NCBI GenBank assembly: GCA_017470815.1
Contig: JAFUXT010000004.1
Span: 24,639 to 88,638, forward strand
DNA from: a bacterium
Lineage (GTDB): Bacteria > Cyanobacteriota > Vampirovibrionia > Gastranaerophilales > Gastranaerophilaceae
Length of the DNA stretch: 64,000 nt
Reading direction: 5' to 3'
The position numbers were made by a program, and so were the translations under genes. The number at the start of each line of letters is the position of its first letter. The stretch's first letter is position 1. This document shows positions 37,749-47,157 of the stretch, in pieces. The notes beneath the pieces were generated by a model. The model searched no databases. It was not told where the DNA came from and was given only the letters and a program-made list of their open reading frames with translations.

Positions 37749-38570
37749 ATGATAGAGAAAGAAAAATTATATTCGGATGTTCCGCCAACACAGTTGAGGG
37801 GTAAGGAGGAAAAGTTCAAACCTGCTAAAACAAATAAGTTTTGGCTCACTGTTGCGAGTTTGTTCTTTTTTAATATGCTTCAAAACAGGTTCTATGCGTT
37901 CAGATACAACGGATATGAAAATTATGCAAATCGTGACAGTAAGGTTCCGACAATATTGTTTTTCCCTCATTCAAACTGGTGGGATGGAATTGTTTTATAT
38001 AATATAGCCCACAGAATTTGTAAAAAAGAAATTCGTCTTATGGTTGAAGAACTCAACAGATTTCCGCTTTTAAGACGCGGAGGTGCATATTCTGTTAACA
38101 AAAAATCCCCGCAATCCGCTATGAAAGCGCTAAAATATTCTGTCGATTTATTAAGTGATTTAAGAAACTTGTTATGTATTTTTCCACAGGGTATAATCAG
38201 ACCGCCTCATTACAGACCTATTGAATTTCAGACGGGGCTTGCATATATTGCAAAAAGTGCAGTAAAAAAATACGACAAAATCAATTTAATTCCTTGCGCA
38301 ATAGAATATTGTTTCTTCAGAGATAACAGACCGGAAGTCGTTATGGATTTTGGCAAATGTATTGAACTGACTGACAAAAATATTGACAGGCATGAATATA
38401 CAAAATTTTTGGAAAAAGCACTGACAGAAGTTTGTGATGAACAATTCCATAACATTTCAACAGGAAAAGTTGAAGATTATCAGATTTTGTTCAAACAACA
38501 CCTCAAATGGTACAGACGAATTGAACAAAGATTAAAAAGTATCGATCTGCCTGAAGTTGCAGATGTATAA
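37749..38570 (+). CDS. PlsC-like lysophospholipid acyltransferase
   Basis: This 273-residue protein from ATG 37749 has the catalytic His-x4-Asp (HSNWWDG) and the later FPQGIIRPP (a FPEG-motif variant), marking the glycerolphosphate acyltransferase superfamily. It should transfer a fatty acyl chain to a lipid or polar acceptor at the membrane. The FPQG variant and the HSNWWDG loop suggest a subfamily other than canonical PlsC; the substrate is uncertain. It is followed 11 nt later by the DUF1284 gene. Confidence 0.88.
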   Translation: MIEKEKLYSDVPPTQLRGKEEKFKPAKTNKFWLTVASLFFFNMLQNRFYAFRYNGYENYANRDSKVPTILFFPHSNWWDGIVLYNIAHRICKKEIRLMVEELNRFPLLRRGGAYSVNKKSPQSAMKALKYSVDLLSDLRNLLCIFPQGIIRPPHYRPIEFQTGLAYIAKSAVKKYDKINLIPCAIEYCFFRDNRPEVVMDFGKCIELTDKNIDRHEYTKFLEKALTEVCDEQFHNISTGKVEDYQILFKQHLKWYRRIEQRLKSIDLPEVADV

Positions 38571-38581
38571 AAAACAAAATT

Positions 38582-38977
38582 ATGAAAATATCATTAAGAC
38601 CCCATCATTTCTTGTGTTTACAGGGATATAAAGGATTAAATTATTCAAAATTACAGGCAAATTCGTGGAGCAGGATTTCAAAAGAACTTACTCAAAATCC
38701 TGATGCGGATATTTTAATAATCGGTGGCAGTGACGATTTATGCAAAAAATGCCCCGCAATTGTGCAAAGCAGAAAATCAAGATGTATAAATGAAACTGTC
38801 GAAAAACTTGATAAAAATGTTTCGGATATTTTGGGACTTGTTAAAGGGCAAATATACAAATATTCGGATATATTGGATAAAGTTAAAAAGAATTTTACTA
38901 AAGAAAAACACGAAAAATTGTGTTCCGGTTGTGCATGGTGGCAAAAAGGTCTTTGCAGAGACAGTTTTGAAAAATAA
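38582..38977 (+). CDS. DUF1284 cysteine-motif protein
   Basis: This 131-residue protein starts ISLRPHHFLCLQGYKGLNYS, the DUF1284 signature, and has paired cysteines CKKCP and CSGCAWWQKGLC that suggest an iron-sulphur or metal site. The function of the family is unknown. It is 11 nt downstream of the acyltransferase and probably cotranscribed. Confidence 0.88.
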   Translation: MKISLRPHHFLCLQGYKGLNYSKLQANSWSRISKELTQNPDADILIIGGSDDLCKKCPAIVQSRKSRCINETVEKLDKNVSDILGLVKGQIYKYSDILDKVKKNFTKEKHEKLCSGCAWWQKGLCRDSFEK

Positions 38978-38979
38978 CA

Positions 38980-39765
38980 TCAGCAAAATTTTTCAATCGC
39001 TTTGACAAAACCGTCATTGTCGCAAGTGTCCGTAATATAATCAGCACATTTTTTTAATTCTTCTGTGCCGTTCCCCATTGCAACACCGATTCCGCCACAT
39101 TCAACCAAATCAATGTCATTATTTTGGTCGCCGATAGTCAAAACTTCTTCTTTTTTAATTCCCCAATAATTGCGCAAAAATTCAACACTCAAAGATTTTT
39201 TTGCATCAGCAGGTCCGATTTCACAAAAATACGGGGTAGATTTTACTATATATAAATGCGGATATTTCTCTTTTAAAACCTCAACCCACACAGAAACTCT
39301 TTCTGCATCATCTATATCAATGGCAAGCAGTTTGTTTACATCTTTTATTTCCAAATCGTCAAACGAACAAACCGAATAATCAACAAATTTGCCTTTGATG
39401 TAATACTGTATAATTTTATTATCTTGTTCGACATAAAGTTTATCGTCAAGATAGAGGTTTATGTGAACATCATTTTCTCTTGCCCATTTGATAATTTCTT
39501 TTGCGGTTTGTGGGGGCAGATTGCTTTGATAAAGCGTTTTTCCGTTCATTTCTTTAATAAGTCCGCCCTGATAAGAAATTACCGGAGTATTTAATCCTAA
39601 TTTTTGTGCTAACGGTACGGCTGATGAGTGCATTCTGCCTGTCACAAGCACAACTTTTATTCCTTTTTTATTTAATTCATTTATGCAATCCAAAACTGCA
39701 GGGCGAAATTCTCCTCCATAAGGTAAAATTGTTCCGTCAATATCTGTTGCAACCATTTTTATCAT
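38980..39765 (-). CDS. HAD-superfamily (Cof-type) phosphatase
   Basis: This 261-residue protein starts at ATG 39765 (MIKMVATDIDGT). The HAD nucleophile motif is DIDGT, motif II is LVTGR and motif IV is TIGDQNNDIDLVECGG, as in Cof/YbiV-type sugar-phosphate or flavin-nucleotide phosphatases. It starts 2 nt after the Nudix stop, so the two form an operon. The substrate cannot be predicted. Confidence 0.92.
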   Translation of the reverse strand: MIKMVATDIDGTILPYGGEFRPAVLDCINELNKKGIKVVLVTGRMHSSAVPLAQKLGLNTPVISYQGGLIKEMNGKTLYQSNLPPQTAKEIIKWARENDVHINLYLDDKLYVEQDNKIIQYYIKGKFVDYSVCSFDDLEIKDVNKLLAIDIDDAERVSVWVEVLKEKYPHLYIVKSTPYFCEIGPADAKKSLSVEFLRNYWGIKKEEVLTIGDQNNDIDLVECGGIGVAMGNGTEELKKCADYITDTCDNDGFVKAIEKFC

Positions 39766-39767
39766 AG

Positions 39768-40301
39768 TTAAAAACCCTTGCAAAACGCTCTTGTTAAAGC
39801 ACAAATAGTTTTAGAGTCGTTAATTTCACCATTATTAATCATTTCAAAAACTTCATCAGGCGAAAATTCTTTTGATTTGATTATTTCACCTTCATCAGGA
39901 TGTTCTCCGACAAATTCTAAATCTGATGCGAAATAGAGATACAATTTTTCAGTGCAAATCCCCGGACTTGTGTAGATGAAACCTAACGATTTCCAATTTT
40001 TTGCTCTGTAACCTGTTTCTTCTTCAAGTTCTCTTTTACAAGCATTATCAGGATTTTCTCCAATTTCAAGTTTGCCTGCCGGAAGTTCTATATTAACATT
40101 TTTAAGCGGATAACGATATTGCTTTGTCAAAAGAATTTTATTATCGTTAGTCAATGCAACAATAACAACTCCGCCATTATGAACGACAACTTCTCTGAAC
40201 GATTTGTGTCCGTCAGCAGTTTCAATGTCATCTTTCAAAACTTTGACGACTTTCCCCTCAAATTTTACTTCCGAATTTAATGTTTTTTCTTCAAACTCCA
40301 T
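39768..40301 (-). CDS. Nudix hydrolase, ADP-ribose pyrophosphatase type
   Basis: This 177-residue protein from ATG 40301 has the Nudix box GKLEIGENPDNACKRELEEETGY (G-x5-E-x7-REx2EE pattern, with Lys-Arg before the Glu) and a YRYPLKNVNIELPAG segment typical of NudF/ADP-ribose pyrophosphatases, which hydrolyse ADP-ribose to AMP and ribose-5-phosphate. TATAAT lies 6 nt before the ATG and no Shine-Dalgarno is present. It is cotranscribed with the HAD phosphatase. Confidence 0.92.
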   Translation of the reverse strand: MEFEEKTLNSEVKFEGKVVKVLKDDIETADGHKSFREVVVHNGGVVIVALTNDNKILLTKQYRYPLKNVNIELPAGKLEIGENPDNACKRELEEETGYRAKNWKSLGFIYTSPGICTEKLYLYFASDLEFVGEHPDEGEIIKSKEFSPDEVFEMINNGEINDSKTICALTRAFCKGF

Positions 40302-40307
40302 AATTTT

Positions 40308-40313
40308 ATTATA
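40308..40313 (-). promoter_or_regulatory. -10 element of the Nudix gene; probable leaderless start
   Basis: On the minus strand TATAAT, then aaaatt, then ATG. A TTTACA is placed 17 nt upstream as a -35. Confidence 0.7.
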
Positions 40314-40349
40314 TTCAAACAAAAAAATATTGTAAATAATTAAATTAAA

Positions 40350-40373
40350 AACAACCCTTGTTAAAGGGTTGTT
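40350..40373 (-). terminator. Terminator for a minus-strand transcript
   Basis: The stem AACAACCCTT/AAGGGTTGTT is followed on the minus strand by a T-run. It lies downstream of the decayed minus-strand ORF at 40412-40708 and not of any other minus gene, which supports that ORF as a former gene. Confidence 0.75.
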
Positions 40374-40411
40374 CTGTTTGCAACAAAAATAGGGGGTTGA
40401 GGTAAATGTAT

Positions 40412-40708
40412 TTATGTAAGTAGAAAGAGATTATTTACATTATTAATATACAATAAGCATGCGTCAGAATAGGACATATATTTTAATTTACCATGTCTAT
40501 CCTTACAGTCTTGCTCATCTTTGACACAAAACCCTTGATCTTTTTCTTCGCATCACATACGGATATAACCACAGCAACAGCTTTTATCAAGACAAAAGTC
40601 TATATAAGAGTTATAGATACTTTTAATCCCGATAATAACTAAGATTACAAGAATAATTATAACTAAGCTAAATAATAATATGGCAATTTTAATAATCTTT
40701 TTTCTTTC
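40412..40708 (-). pseudogene. Remnant of a small membrane-anchored cysteine-rich protein
   Basis: One minus-strand frame runs from a stop at 40709-40711 to TAA 40412-40414 with a single in-frame TGA at 40553-40555. It would encode a hydrophobic helix (IAILLFSLVIIILVILVII), then FCLDKSCCCGYIRM, the stop, then CEEKDQGFCVKDEQDCKDRH. There is no ATG at the expected start. The charge and cysteine pattern continue across the TGA, and a terminator follows, so I read it as a broken gene. Selenocysteine is unlikely because no SECIS-like hairpin is obvious after the TGA. Confidence 0.4.
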
Positions 40709-41246
40709 TTATTTTTATTGTAGCATATTTGTATTTTTTATAAAATTATTGTATTTTGTTTTTATGATAATGCTTTTGACAATTATTCCTACAATTTTAT
40801 TTTATCTGATACTGAAAGTAAAACATTTATATAGATTTTTATTGTCCATAGCATTTTATATTTTTCTTTTCGTTATGGCTGTTTTATTTGAAAATACCAT
40901 TATGAGTTTTTATTATAAAATAGTGGATAAAATTGATTATAATAGCATAACTGATTTCACTCGAATTTTGTTTGGTTTTTCAGATATTTTATTTATTATT
41001 TTTACAACAATACTACTTTATATTATTTATAAAACGAAAAATAAAAAATTAATTCATTATACAATTAAATTTTTTGTATTTATAATTTTATACTATCTGC
41101 TTAGTTTTATATGTGGTTCAATATATTTTAGAATAATTAACATTTATGGATATGGCAGTATTATATCAGGTGTATTTTATAATGCATATCGATTTTTTGT
41201 TATATGTATTTTATTAGCAGTTATATTATTCAAGGAAAAGAATTAA
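40680..41246 (+). CDS. Hydrophobic multi-pass membrane protein, unknown
   Basis: The frame of 188 codons encodes about five to six hydrophobic segments separated by short Lys/Arg/Tyr loops. It is unrecognised. ATG 40680 lacks a Shine-Dalgarno and overlaps the decayed gene opposite; ATG 40764 (MIMLL) is an alternative. A good terminator right after the stop supports a real gene. Very AT-rich sequence can give hydrophobic frames by chance, so confidence is limited. Confidence 0.45.
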   Translation: MAILIIFFLSYFYCSIFVFFIKLLYFVFMIMLLTIIPTILFYLILKVKHLYRFLLSIAFYIFLFVMAVLFENTIMSFYYKIVDKIDYNSITDFTRILFGFSDILFIIFTTILLYIIYKTKNKKLIHYTIKFFVFIILYYLLSFICGSIYFRIINIYGYGSIISGVFYNAYRFFVICILLAVILFKEKN

Positions 41247-41275
41247 TTTATAAATTATAAATTAATTCTTTTTTA
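41239..41275. terminator. Bidirectional AT-rich terminator
   Basis: A long stem AAGAATTAATTTATaa/ttATAAATTAATTCTT with a T-run lies between two convergent genes. Confidence 0.75.
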
Positions 41276-41277
41276 TT

Positions 41278-42000
41278 CTATCTTCTTTTCTTCAGAATCC
41301 TATTTGTATAATCTGAATTCTTTTGCCAATCTCTTAATAATATTTGTAAAAGTTGTTCTCTCGTTATATTTGGGTATTTTTGTGCATATTGTCTGCCAAT
41401 TTCATTATTTAGTTGGTCTAAATTAGTATCATAAGCACCACTTCCGGTATTACTAAAGTGAAGTTTTTCATTTAGATTGCCTAACCATTTAGCTTGATTT
41501 TGTCCTAAATTTCTTGCATATAGGGCACTTACATATTGATGTCGTATATCATTAGAATACAATTGAGGAGAATTTGTATTTGCTCTCAAAAAATTCCCGA
41601 CTTCTTGTTCTAATTTACTATTTAAATCATTGTAGTAAGAGTAATTAGATAAATTTGGTATTCCTGTATTAAAATTTTTAATTTGAACATTTAGCAGTCT
41701 GTCAAATTCTTTATCTGTACCCGTTAAATGTGCCGCACCTCCAGTTGTTGAAATACCATTTCTTGAACGATAATGTGCTTTTACTTTTGTGCCATCTGCT
41801 TTTGTATATGAATTCACATATACTACATCCGGGTTTCCATTAAGTTGGTTCTGTCTTGGAATTCCTAAATTTTGCAGTTGATGAAAAATCGCTTTTTCAT
41901 TTTGTTCATACTCATTACCAGACATTGCTCCAATGTCTTCAGCAGTAAATATTCTATTGTTATTTGAAACTTTGTTGAAAAAATCTTTTAAATTTGTCAT
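41278..42000 (-). CDS. Hypothetical protein, DUF6973-like C-terminus
   Basis: This 240-residue protein has an aaggagaaa Shine-Dalgarno. The middle has VYVNSYTKADGTKVKAHYRS, a motif common in phage and secreted-toxin linkers. The C-terminal part (RHQYVSALYARNLGQNQAKW ... DQLNNEIGRQYAQKYP) resembles the helical DUF6973-type domain found at the ends of polymorphic toxins and phage proteins. There is no signal peptide. It stands alone with no immunity-like neighbour that I can identify. Confidence 0.65.
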   Translation of the reverse strand: MTNLKDFFNKVSNNNRIFTAEDIGAMSGNEYEQNEKAIFHQLQNLGIPRQNQLNGNPDVVYVNSYTKADGTKVKAHYRSRNGISTTGGAAHLTGTDKEFDRLLNVQIKNFNTGIPNLSNYSYYNDLNSKLEQEVGNFLRANTNSPQLYSNDIRHQYVSALYARNLGQNQAKWLGNLNEKLHFSNTGSGAYDTNLDQLNNEIGRQYAQKYPNITREQLLQILLRDWQKNSDYTNRILKKRR

Positions 42001-42203
42001 TTATATTTCTCCTTATGCTAAACCTAAAAACTATTGTGTATTATAAAAAATTATGTTTTTTTTGAAAATTCCTCTTTTCAGTCGCTACTGTTTGGCAGTG
42101 ATGAATTGGCTGTAATTTGCTTATAATATGTAAATTCTTGTATTCAATTTTTATATATAACAATTTTTGTGTGTAGTATAATAAAGCAAAAAAGGGATAA
42201 ATT

Positions 42204-42899
42204 ATGGCAAGACAGTTTTCACCACAACATATAGAACAAATGTTTAAATATATTTTTGAGTACAGCGGTTTTGAAGTTGACGGATTTGACCGTCAAAACA
42301 GAATAATTGCTTATCCGAGTAATAATAATCAGATGTTTGCTTTTCCTATGACTAAGGACGGGCAGATTTTAGAGGGGGTAAGAAGTTATGATTTGGATAT
42401 TATGACCCCGCCTGATGAACTTTTATATTGTGCAAAAATAATTCTTGGTGAAAAGAAATTCAAAAAAATGAAAAAAATTCTTGACAATTCTACATTCAAA
42501 GAAATTCTTGATATTTTGAAACCTGAGTTATGGATAAATTATTCCCTGAGTCAAAGTAAACAAAAATTTGTAATTTTTTGCAGATACACAAAAGAGGGTG
42601 TTTTGAAAATGATAACAGATTTGGAAGATACCTATGATGCGATTGCATGGTATGATTTCAACCCTGACGGAAGTGCTGTTTTAAAAGCCTGCTGGGATAA
42701 TGAGGATACAAAATATCCGCCTGAAACTTTTATGAGTATTATTGATTATGCGCAGGAAATTATGGATGAAAAAGGATTTTTAAAAGTTTGGTTCAATAAA
42801 CTTTTTCATAAAGGAGAATACGAATTTTCATTCAGAGATTGTTTGAGAATTTATGACTATTATAAACACGAAGAAAACAGAGTTCAGGAGCGGATATAG
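42204..42899 (+). CDS. Hypothetical cytoplasmic protein
   Basis: This 231-residue protein has an aaaggga Shine-Dalgarno and a TATAAT further upstream. It is rich in aromatic and acidic residues, with no membrane segment and no motif I recognise. Dense Phe/Tyr spacing (FKYIFEYSGFEVDGFD) suggests a compact fold. It is monocistronic. Confidence 0.7.
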   Translation: MARQFSPQHIEQMFKYIFEYSGFEVDGFDRQNRIIAYPSNNNQMFAFPMTKDGQILEGVRSYDLDIMTPPDELLYCAKIILGEKKFKKMKKILDNSTFKEILDILKPELWINYSLSQSKQKFVIFCRYTKEGVLKMITDLEDTYDAIAWYDFNPDGSAVLKACWDNEDTKYPPETFMSIIDYAQEIMDEKGFLKVWFNKLFHKGEYEFSFRDCLRIYDYYKHEENRVQERI

Positions 42900-42984
42900 T
42901 TCTTCTTGTTAAAATATGTAAATTATTTTTGCAAATTTCAAAAATGGTATAGAATATCACTATATCAGAGTGGAGGTTACAACA

Positions 42985-43419
42985 ATGAAATTATCAAAAA
43001 TATTTGCATCTTTATTATGTGTATCAGTTTTGAGTGTTGGTTCTGTTATGGCAGAAACATCTTTCACCCCTTTGAATTTTGATGAAAGTAATGCAGTAAA
43101 AGCGCCTGCAACTACTACATCAAGAACTGTATCAGGTGTTCAGGCAAAAGGTACTGATCTTTTAGATCCTGCACAGGTTACAGGCGGAACAAAAATGCAG
43201 ACCGCAATAACAGAAATTGATAAAGCACAAATGGAAGTAAGAAATAATTTGCTTAATTACAAAGCAAAATATGCTGAAATTGACTCAAAATATCAAACAA
43301 CAAAGGCAGAAAGAGCCGCTATGAGAAAACAGGTCAGACAGGCAGAAAAGAAAATCAAAAATCTTGATAAAGCAAAAAATACTATTCGCAAGAATTTTGA
43401 AAGAAAATCTAATATCTAA
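42985..43419 (+). CDS. Exported small coiled-coil protein
   Basis: This 144-residue protein from ATG 42985 has a signal peptide (KIFASLLCVSVLSVGSVMA, cleaved before ETS). A Ser/Thr-rich stretch follows, then a basic C-terminal coiled coil (RAAMRKQVRQAEKKIKNLDK). It is likely periplasmic or envelope-associated. The family is unknown. A strong terminator follows. Confidence 0.75.
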   Translation: MKLSKIFASLLCVSVLSVGSVMAETSFTPLNFDESNAVKAPATTTSRTVSGVQAKGTDLLDPAQVTGGTKMQTAITEIDKAQMEVRNNLLNYKAKYAEIDSKYQTTKAERAAMRKQVRQAEKKIKNLDKAKNTIRKNFERKSNI

Positions 43420-43447
43420 GTTGTATATAAGGTTGGAAGAAGAGAGT

Positions 43448-43475
43448 AAACGACCGCTTTCATTAGCGGTCGTTT
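43448..43475 (+). terminator. Rho-independent terminator
   Basis: A perfect stem AAACGACCGC/GCGGTCGTTT is followed by a T-run. Confidence 0.9.
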
Positions 43476-43566
43476 TAATTTAATAAGTATGTCCTCTTTT
43501 TTGGCAGAGACAGTGAGGGTTGTAATTTAACACTCAGAATAAGATTAAATTAACCGTGATATTGAA

Positions 43567-43798
43567 ATGAATGGAAAAATATTGAAAGAATTGTGGTATA
43601 TGGGCATTTATAATTTTAGGATTTCTATTGATATTACCAATAGAAATATTTGCAAACAAAATTACACACAACAAATTTCTCTTAAATATCCCATTTAAAA
43701 GTGAAAATATAAGATACATATACAATATTCTGTTTTGGTTTGGTATAGTTTGTTCAATTCTATTCCTATTACTTTATTTATTGTTTATAACAAGATAA
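43567..43798 (+). pseudogene. Frameshifted small two-helix membrane protein
   Basis: ATG 43567 opens MNGKILKELW. A one-base shift then gives GIWAFIILGFLLILPIEIF and, after a polar loop, ILFWFGIVCSILFLLLYLL with TAA at 43796-43798. Neither frame alone has both a start and the helices. It lies in a 750-nt stretch (43420-44169) otherwise without a convincing gene; the remainder to 44150 shows only AT-rich sequence. Confidence 0.35.
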
Positions 43799-44169
43799 AC
43801 CATAGAAAATTCTAAAATTTTAAAAATAATTATCTAAATAATTATAGTTTTGGCTTGTATTTAAATTTTTGCTAATTATATTTCGTATTTAAAAATCTTA
43901 TATCGCTATTTCCCTCCTATATTTCGGCTTGGGACTGTATTACCTAAGTTTTAATAAATTTGGCTTAAGCACAATTTCATAATCTGGTAAATGAGTGGTT
44001 TATACTATTAAGCCATTTGTGTACCGTTTTCTCCAAGTATAAATATTTACATTTGCCTGCTCTGCTTTATGTAATTGGTGATCTATTTTTGTTTTTAATT
44101 TAAAAAATTCACACTATGCAAAAGTCGGTTTTTCTGTTATACTCATTGTTATAAGGAAAGGTGGTTATT

Positions 44170-44706
44170 ATGAAATTTATTTGTACAGTATGCGGTTGGT
44201 CAACAGAATCTGGCACAATGCCTGATAAATGTCCTATTTGCGGGGCAACAACATTTAAAGCGCTTGATGCTGAAGGTAAAGTTTATGCCTGTGAACATCA
44301 TGTAGGTGACGGTAAAGTTGAAGATGCCCAAATTATGGAAGGCTTAAGATCAAACTTTGCAGGTGAATGTAGTGAAGTAGGTATGTATCTTGCAATGTCA
44401 AGAGTGGCAGAAAGAGAAGGTTATCCTGAAGTTGCGGAAGCATACAAAAGATATGCTTTTGAAGAAGCAGAACACGCTGCAAAATTTGCTGAATTATTAG
44501 GCGAAGTTTTGACAGATTCTACAAAGAAAAATCTTGAAATGCGTGCTGAAGCAGAATTTGGCGCATGTGACGGCAAATTGCAACTTGCTAAAAGAGCAAA
44601 AGAACTCGGTTATGATGCAATTCATGATACAGTACACGAAATGGCTAAAGATGAAGCACGTCACGGAAAAGGCTTTGACGGTCTTTTAAAAAGATATTTT
44701 AAATAA
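44170..44706 (+). CDS. Reverse rubrerythrin (peroxidase)
   Basis: This 178-residue protein from ATG 44170 has an N-terminal rubredoxin domain (CTVCGW ... CPICGA) followed by a ferritin-like diiron domain with the Glu-rich helices ([27 protein letters not shown]). The reversed order marks reverse rubrerythrin, which reduces hydrogen peroxide (and in clostridia acts with NADH) to protect anaerobes. A ggaaaggtgg Shine-Dalgarno is present. It is transcribed alone. Confidence 0.94.
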   Translation: MKFICTVCGWSTESGTMPDKCPICGATTFKALDAEGKVYACEHHVGDGKVEDAQIMEGLRSNFAGECSEVGMYLAMSRVAEREGYPEVAEAYKRYAFEEAEHAAKFAELLGEVLTDSTKKNLEMRAEAEFGACDGKLQLAKRAKELGYDAIHDTVHEMAKDEARHGKGFDGLLKRYFK

Positions 44707-44719
44707 AAATTGACAGCTG

Positions 44720-44757
44720 ATTGAAAGGTTGAAAATAAAATATTCGACCTTTCAATC
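44720..44757 (+). terminator. Stem-loop terminator after reverse rubrerythrin
   Basis: The stem GATTGAAAGGTTGAA/TTCGACCTTTCAATC (one G-T pair) has only a weak T-run after it. Confidence 0.6.
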
Positions 44758-44802
44758 ATTTATATGATTACACAATTTAAAAATTTATGGTAAGTTATAG
44801 TT

Positions 44803-45489
44803 ATGAGAAACAGAAAATCAAGCAACGGACAATTAAAAATTTTATTATTTGTAGGCGCAATACTTTTAGCATTAGGTCTTGCGGTATTTGGGTTATCAAA
44901 AGTAAAAGTTGATGAATTTCATAAGGCTTCGGTCATATTTATTGTGGATTCTTCGGCTTCAAATGCAAAAGAATTACCTCAGCAAACAGCGACTTTAAAA
45001 CAGTTGTGTTCAATGCTTGACCCGGAAGATCATATTAAAATTTTAAGGGTTTCAGAAAAGTCATATATCATTTATGAGGGCTCTCCGCAATCAACATCGG
45101 AAATTCGCAAAGCATTGAAAGAATTTACTAAAATCGACGGAGATGAATTTGGTACTGCATACGGACTTGCCATTCAAAAAGCATTTAATCATTCCGTAAA
45201 CTTATACAAAAACGGTTATATTCCGGCAATTGTCGTAATGGGTGATTTGGAAAATGAAGGGAAATATGAAAACCAAATTCATTGGGATTCTTTCCCGTCT
45301 GAAGTTCAGAAAGTACAAAAAGAAACAGGTGACAAACTTGCGATGATGTTTTTATATGCTTCACCTGCAAAATTAGATTATGTCAAAGAAAAATTAGGAC
45401 CTGTATTGGGCGAAGAGAAACTTATTATAGGTAACAAAACAGGGGCAGCAAGAGTGCTAAGCAAATTCCTCGGTGCGATTGGCAGATAA
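44803..45489 (+). CDS. Membrane-anchored von Willebrand A-domain protein
   Basis: This 228-residue protein has an N-terminal membrane helix (about 10-30), then a VWA domain starting VIFIVDSSASN, which has the Asp-x-Ser-x-Ser metal site, with a conserved VVMGDLE later. VWA domains usually mediate metal-dependent protein contacts. It heads an apparent operon with the FHA-like/8-TM protein and the Asn/Gly-repeat protein (gaps of 26 and 16 nt). No Shine-Dalgarno is obvious at ATG 44803. Confidence 0.82.
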   Translation: MRNRKSSNGQLKILLFVGAILLALGLAVFGLSKVKVDEFHKASVIFIVDSSASNAKELPQQTATLKQLCSMLDPEDHIKILRVSEKSYIIYEGSPQSTSEIRKALKEFTKIDGDEFGTAYGLAIQKAFNHSVNLYKNGYIPAIVVMGDLENEGKYENQIHWDSFPSEVQKVQKETGDKLAMMFLYASPAKLDYVKEKLGPVLGEEKLIIGNKTGAARVLSKFLGAIGR

Positions 45490-45515
45490 CAGTTTGTAAA
45501 AGAGAGAAAAATCAA

Positions 45516-47141
45516 ATGAATGTAGAAATTAAATTCGGAAGTAATATCCAGATTTTTGAAGATAAACAAAACATAGTCATCGGTACAACTCCTGACTGTG
45601 ATTTTGTAATTGACGGAACAGATGAAATTATAAATGTCAAAATGGTTTTTTCACCAAAATATAACAGTTATGTGCTTGTTAATTCTGATGAAAATAGTGA
45701 AGTTTTGTTTAATAACAAAACTTTCAAAAAAGTTCTTGTCCCAAGACATTTTTCTATCGGGCATACTGCTTTGAAAGAGAGTGTTTTGGTTGTTGTTAAT
45801 ATAGAAACAAATAAAAATTTGTCAGCAGATACAGATAATACAGTACTAAAAACAGCAGTTGCATCTGCAACAGCGACTGCAACAACTGAAAAGGCGGCAA
45901 CTCAAGTGCAAAACAACAGAATGATTAACAGAGATAAAAAAGATATTTTTAACGGAAATATTGAAAATAACAGAATTGCTATTGTGAAAGAAATCGGATA
46001 TAAAATTCAGGCTCTTAAAAACCAAATATCTTCTTTAGGAAAAGTTTCATTTGTTGCCAATGCCGCAATTTTGGTGTTATCAATAATATGTTCTTTTGGT
46101 ATGACAAACTTTATTTTGCACCTGCCTATTGATACAAGCAAAGGTGTTCTTAATTTAACAACAAACTATGGTTTTTTAATTGCAATTTCACTTATCGTAT
46201 TTGCAGTATCTTTTGCAATGAAGCAGTCAGTTTTCACTTTAATAGAATCAAGCCAAAATAAAAGATATGGTGAAAATAATGATATACAAAGACTTATGGT
46301 TTATGCTTCATGTGTCTTTATGCTCGTAATATATGCAATTAACCTGTTTTACTATAAGGATATTGCTTTTGTTGCATCAATCTTTGTATCTTTGTTGTTT
46401 GTCGGCGCACTTGCAATAGTTTCTGCCGCATCCGGATATTTCAAATATCAGTTAAAAACCGCAAATTATCAATTGATGAATGTTGAATACAGAGAAGATT
46501 TTGAAACAACCCTTAAAGGTTATCGCTCTTTGATTTCACAATATATTAACAGTTTAAGTGACAACAAATTAGACTCCATCAAAGACAGTCTTTTGAACGC
46601 ACAAATAAAAATGTCAGGTGAAATTTTAATCGGTATGCTAACTGCACCATTTCTTGCTTATGGTGTATCAAACACTTTGGCAAGTTGTTTCCCTGAAGCT
46701 GCAGGATGGATAAGAATTTCTGGTTTAAGATTCAGCCCTATCTTCCTCGTACTTGCAACATTTTTGATTATTTTTGCATTCTTCTCATTTGTAAGAGCAT
46801 TTACAATCGGTAAGCAAATCAAAGCCTCCGAAATTATCAAATTTGACGGTTTCCATGATTATGCAAGCCACGGTGTTAATATTCTTGGTTTAGATGCTAT
46901 TAAAGGACTTCATAAGGAAAAGAATATTACAATGGCTATTGCTTGTGTAATCGTTGCGATTGAATTTACAATGAACGTTTCATACTTCATTCAGGAAATC
47001 GGCGGAGATATTTCAGGTATGTTTATCAGTTCAATGGCAGCGTTTGTACCGACAGCGTTATTAATTGCAGAAACAATGATGTTGAGCGGAACAATGCACA
47101 AAATTAACAATTACAATGAAGTGTTCCAAACATTAGACTAA
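45516..47141 (+). CDS. FHA-like domain, Ala/Thr linker and eight-helix membrane protein
   Basis: The 541-residue protein begins with a beta-rich domain of about 95 residues resembling FHA (IVIGTTPDCDFVI then NVKMVFS), though the usual Arg/Ser pair is not clear. An Ala/Thr-rich linker (VASATATATTEKAA) and a charged helix follow, then eight hydrophobic helices in pairs (about 177-510). FHA domains bind phosphothreonine. I do not recognise the full architecture. It sits between a VWA protein and an Asn/Gly-repeat membrane protein. Confidence 0.78.
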   Translation: MNVEIKFGSNIQIFEDKQNIVIGTTPDCDFVIDGTDEIINVKMVFSPKYNSYVLVNSDENSEVLFNNKTFKKVLVPRHFSIGHTALKESVLVVVNIETNKNLSADTDNTVLKTAVASATATATTEKAATQVQNNRMINRDKKDIFNGNIENNRIAIVKEIGYKIQALKNQISSLGKVSFVANAAILVLSIICSFGMTNFILHLPIDTSKGVLNLTTNYGFLIAISLIVFAVSFAMKQSVFTLIESSQNKRYGENNDIQRLMVYASCVFMLVIYAINLFYYKDIAFVASIFVSLLFVGALAIVSAASGYFKYQLKTANYQLMNVEYREDFETTLKGYRSLISQYINSLSDNKLDSIKDSLLNAQIKMSGEILIGMLTAPFLAYGVSNTLASCFPEAAGWIRISGLRFSPIFLVLATFLIIFAFFSFVRAFTIGKQIKASEIIKFDGFHDYASHGVNILGLDAIKGLHKEKNITMAIACVIVAIEFTMNVSYFIQEIGGDISGMFISSMAAFVPTALLIAETMMLSGTMHKINNYNEVFQTLD

Positions 47142-47157
47142 TCTTTAATTTTAAACC

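Noticed and set aside
40553..40555. In-frame TGA as selenocysteine or tryptophan codon
   Set aside because: No SECIS-like hairpin follows, and normal genes in the window end with TGA or use TGG for Trp in the usual way; decay is simpler.
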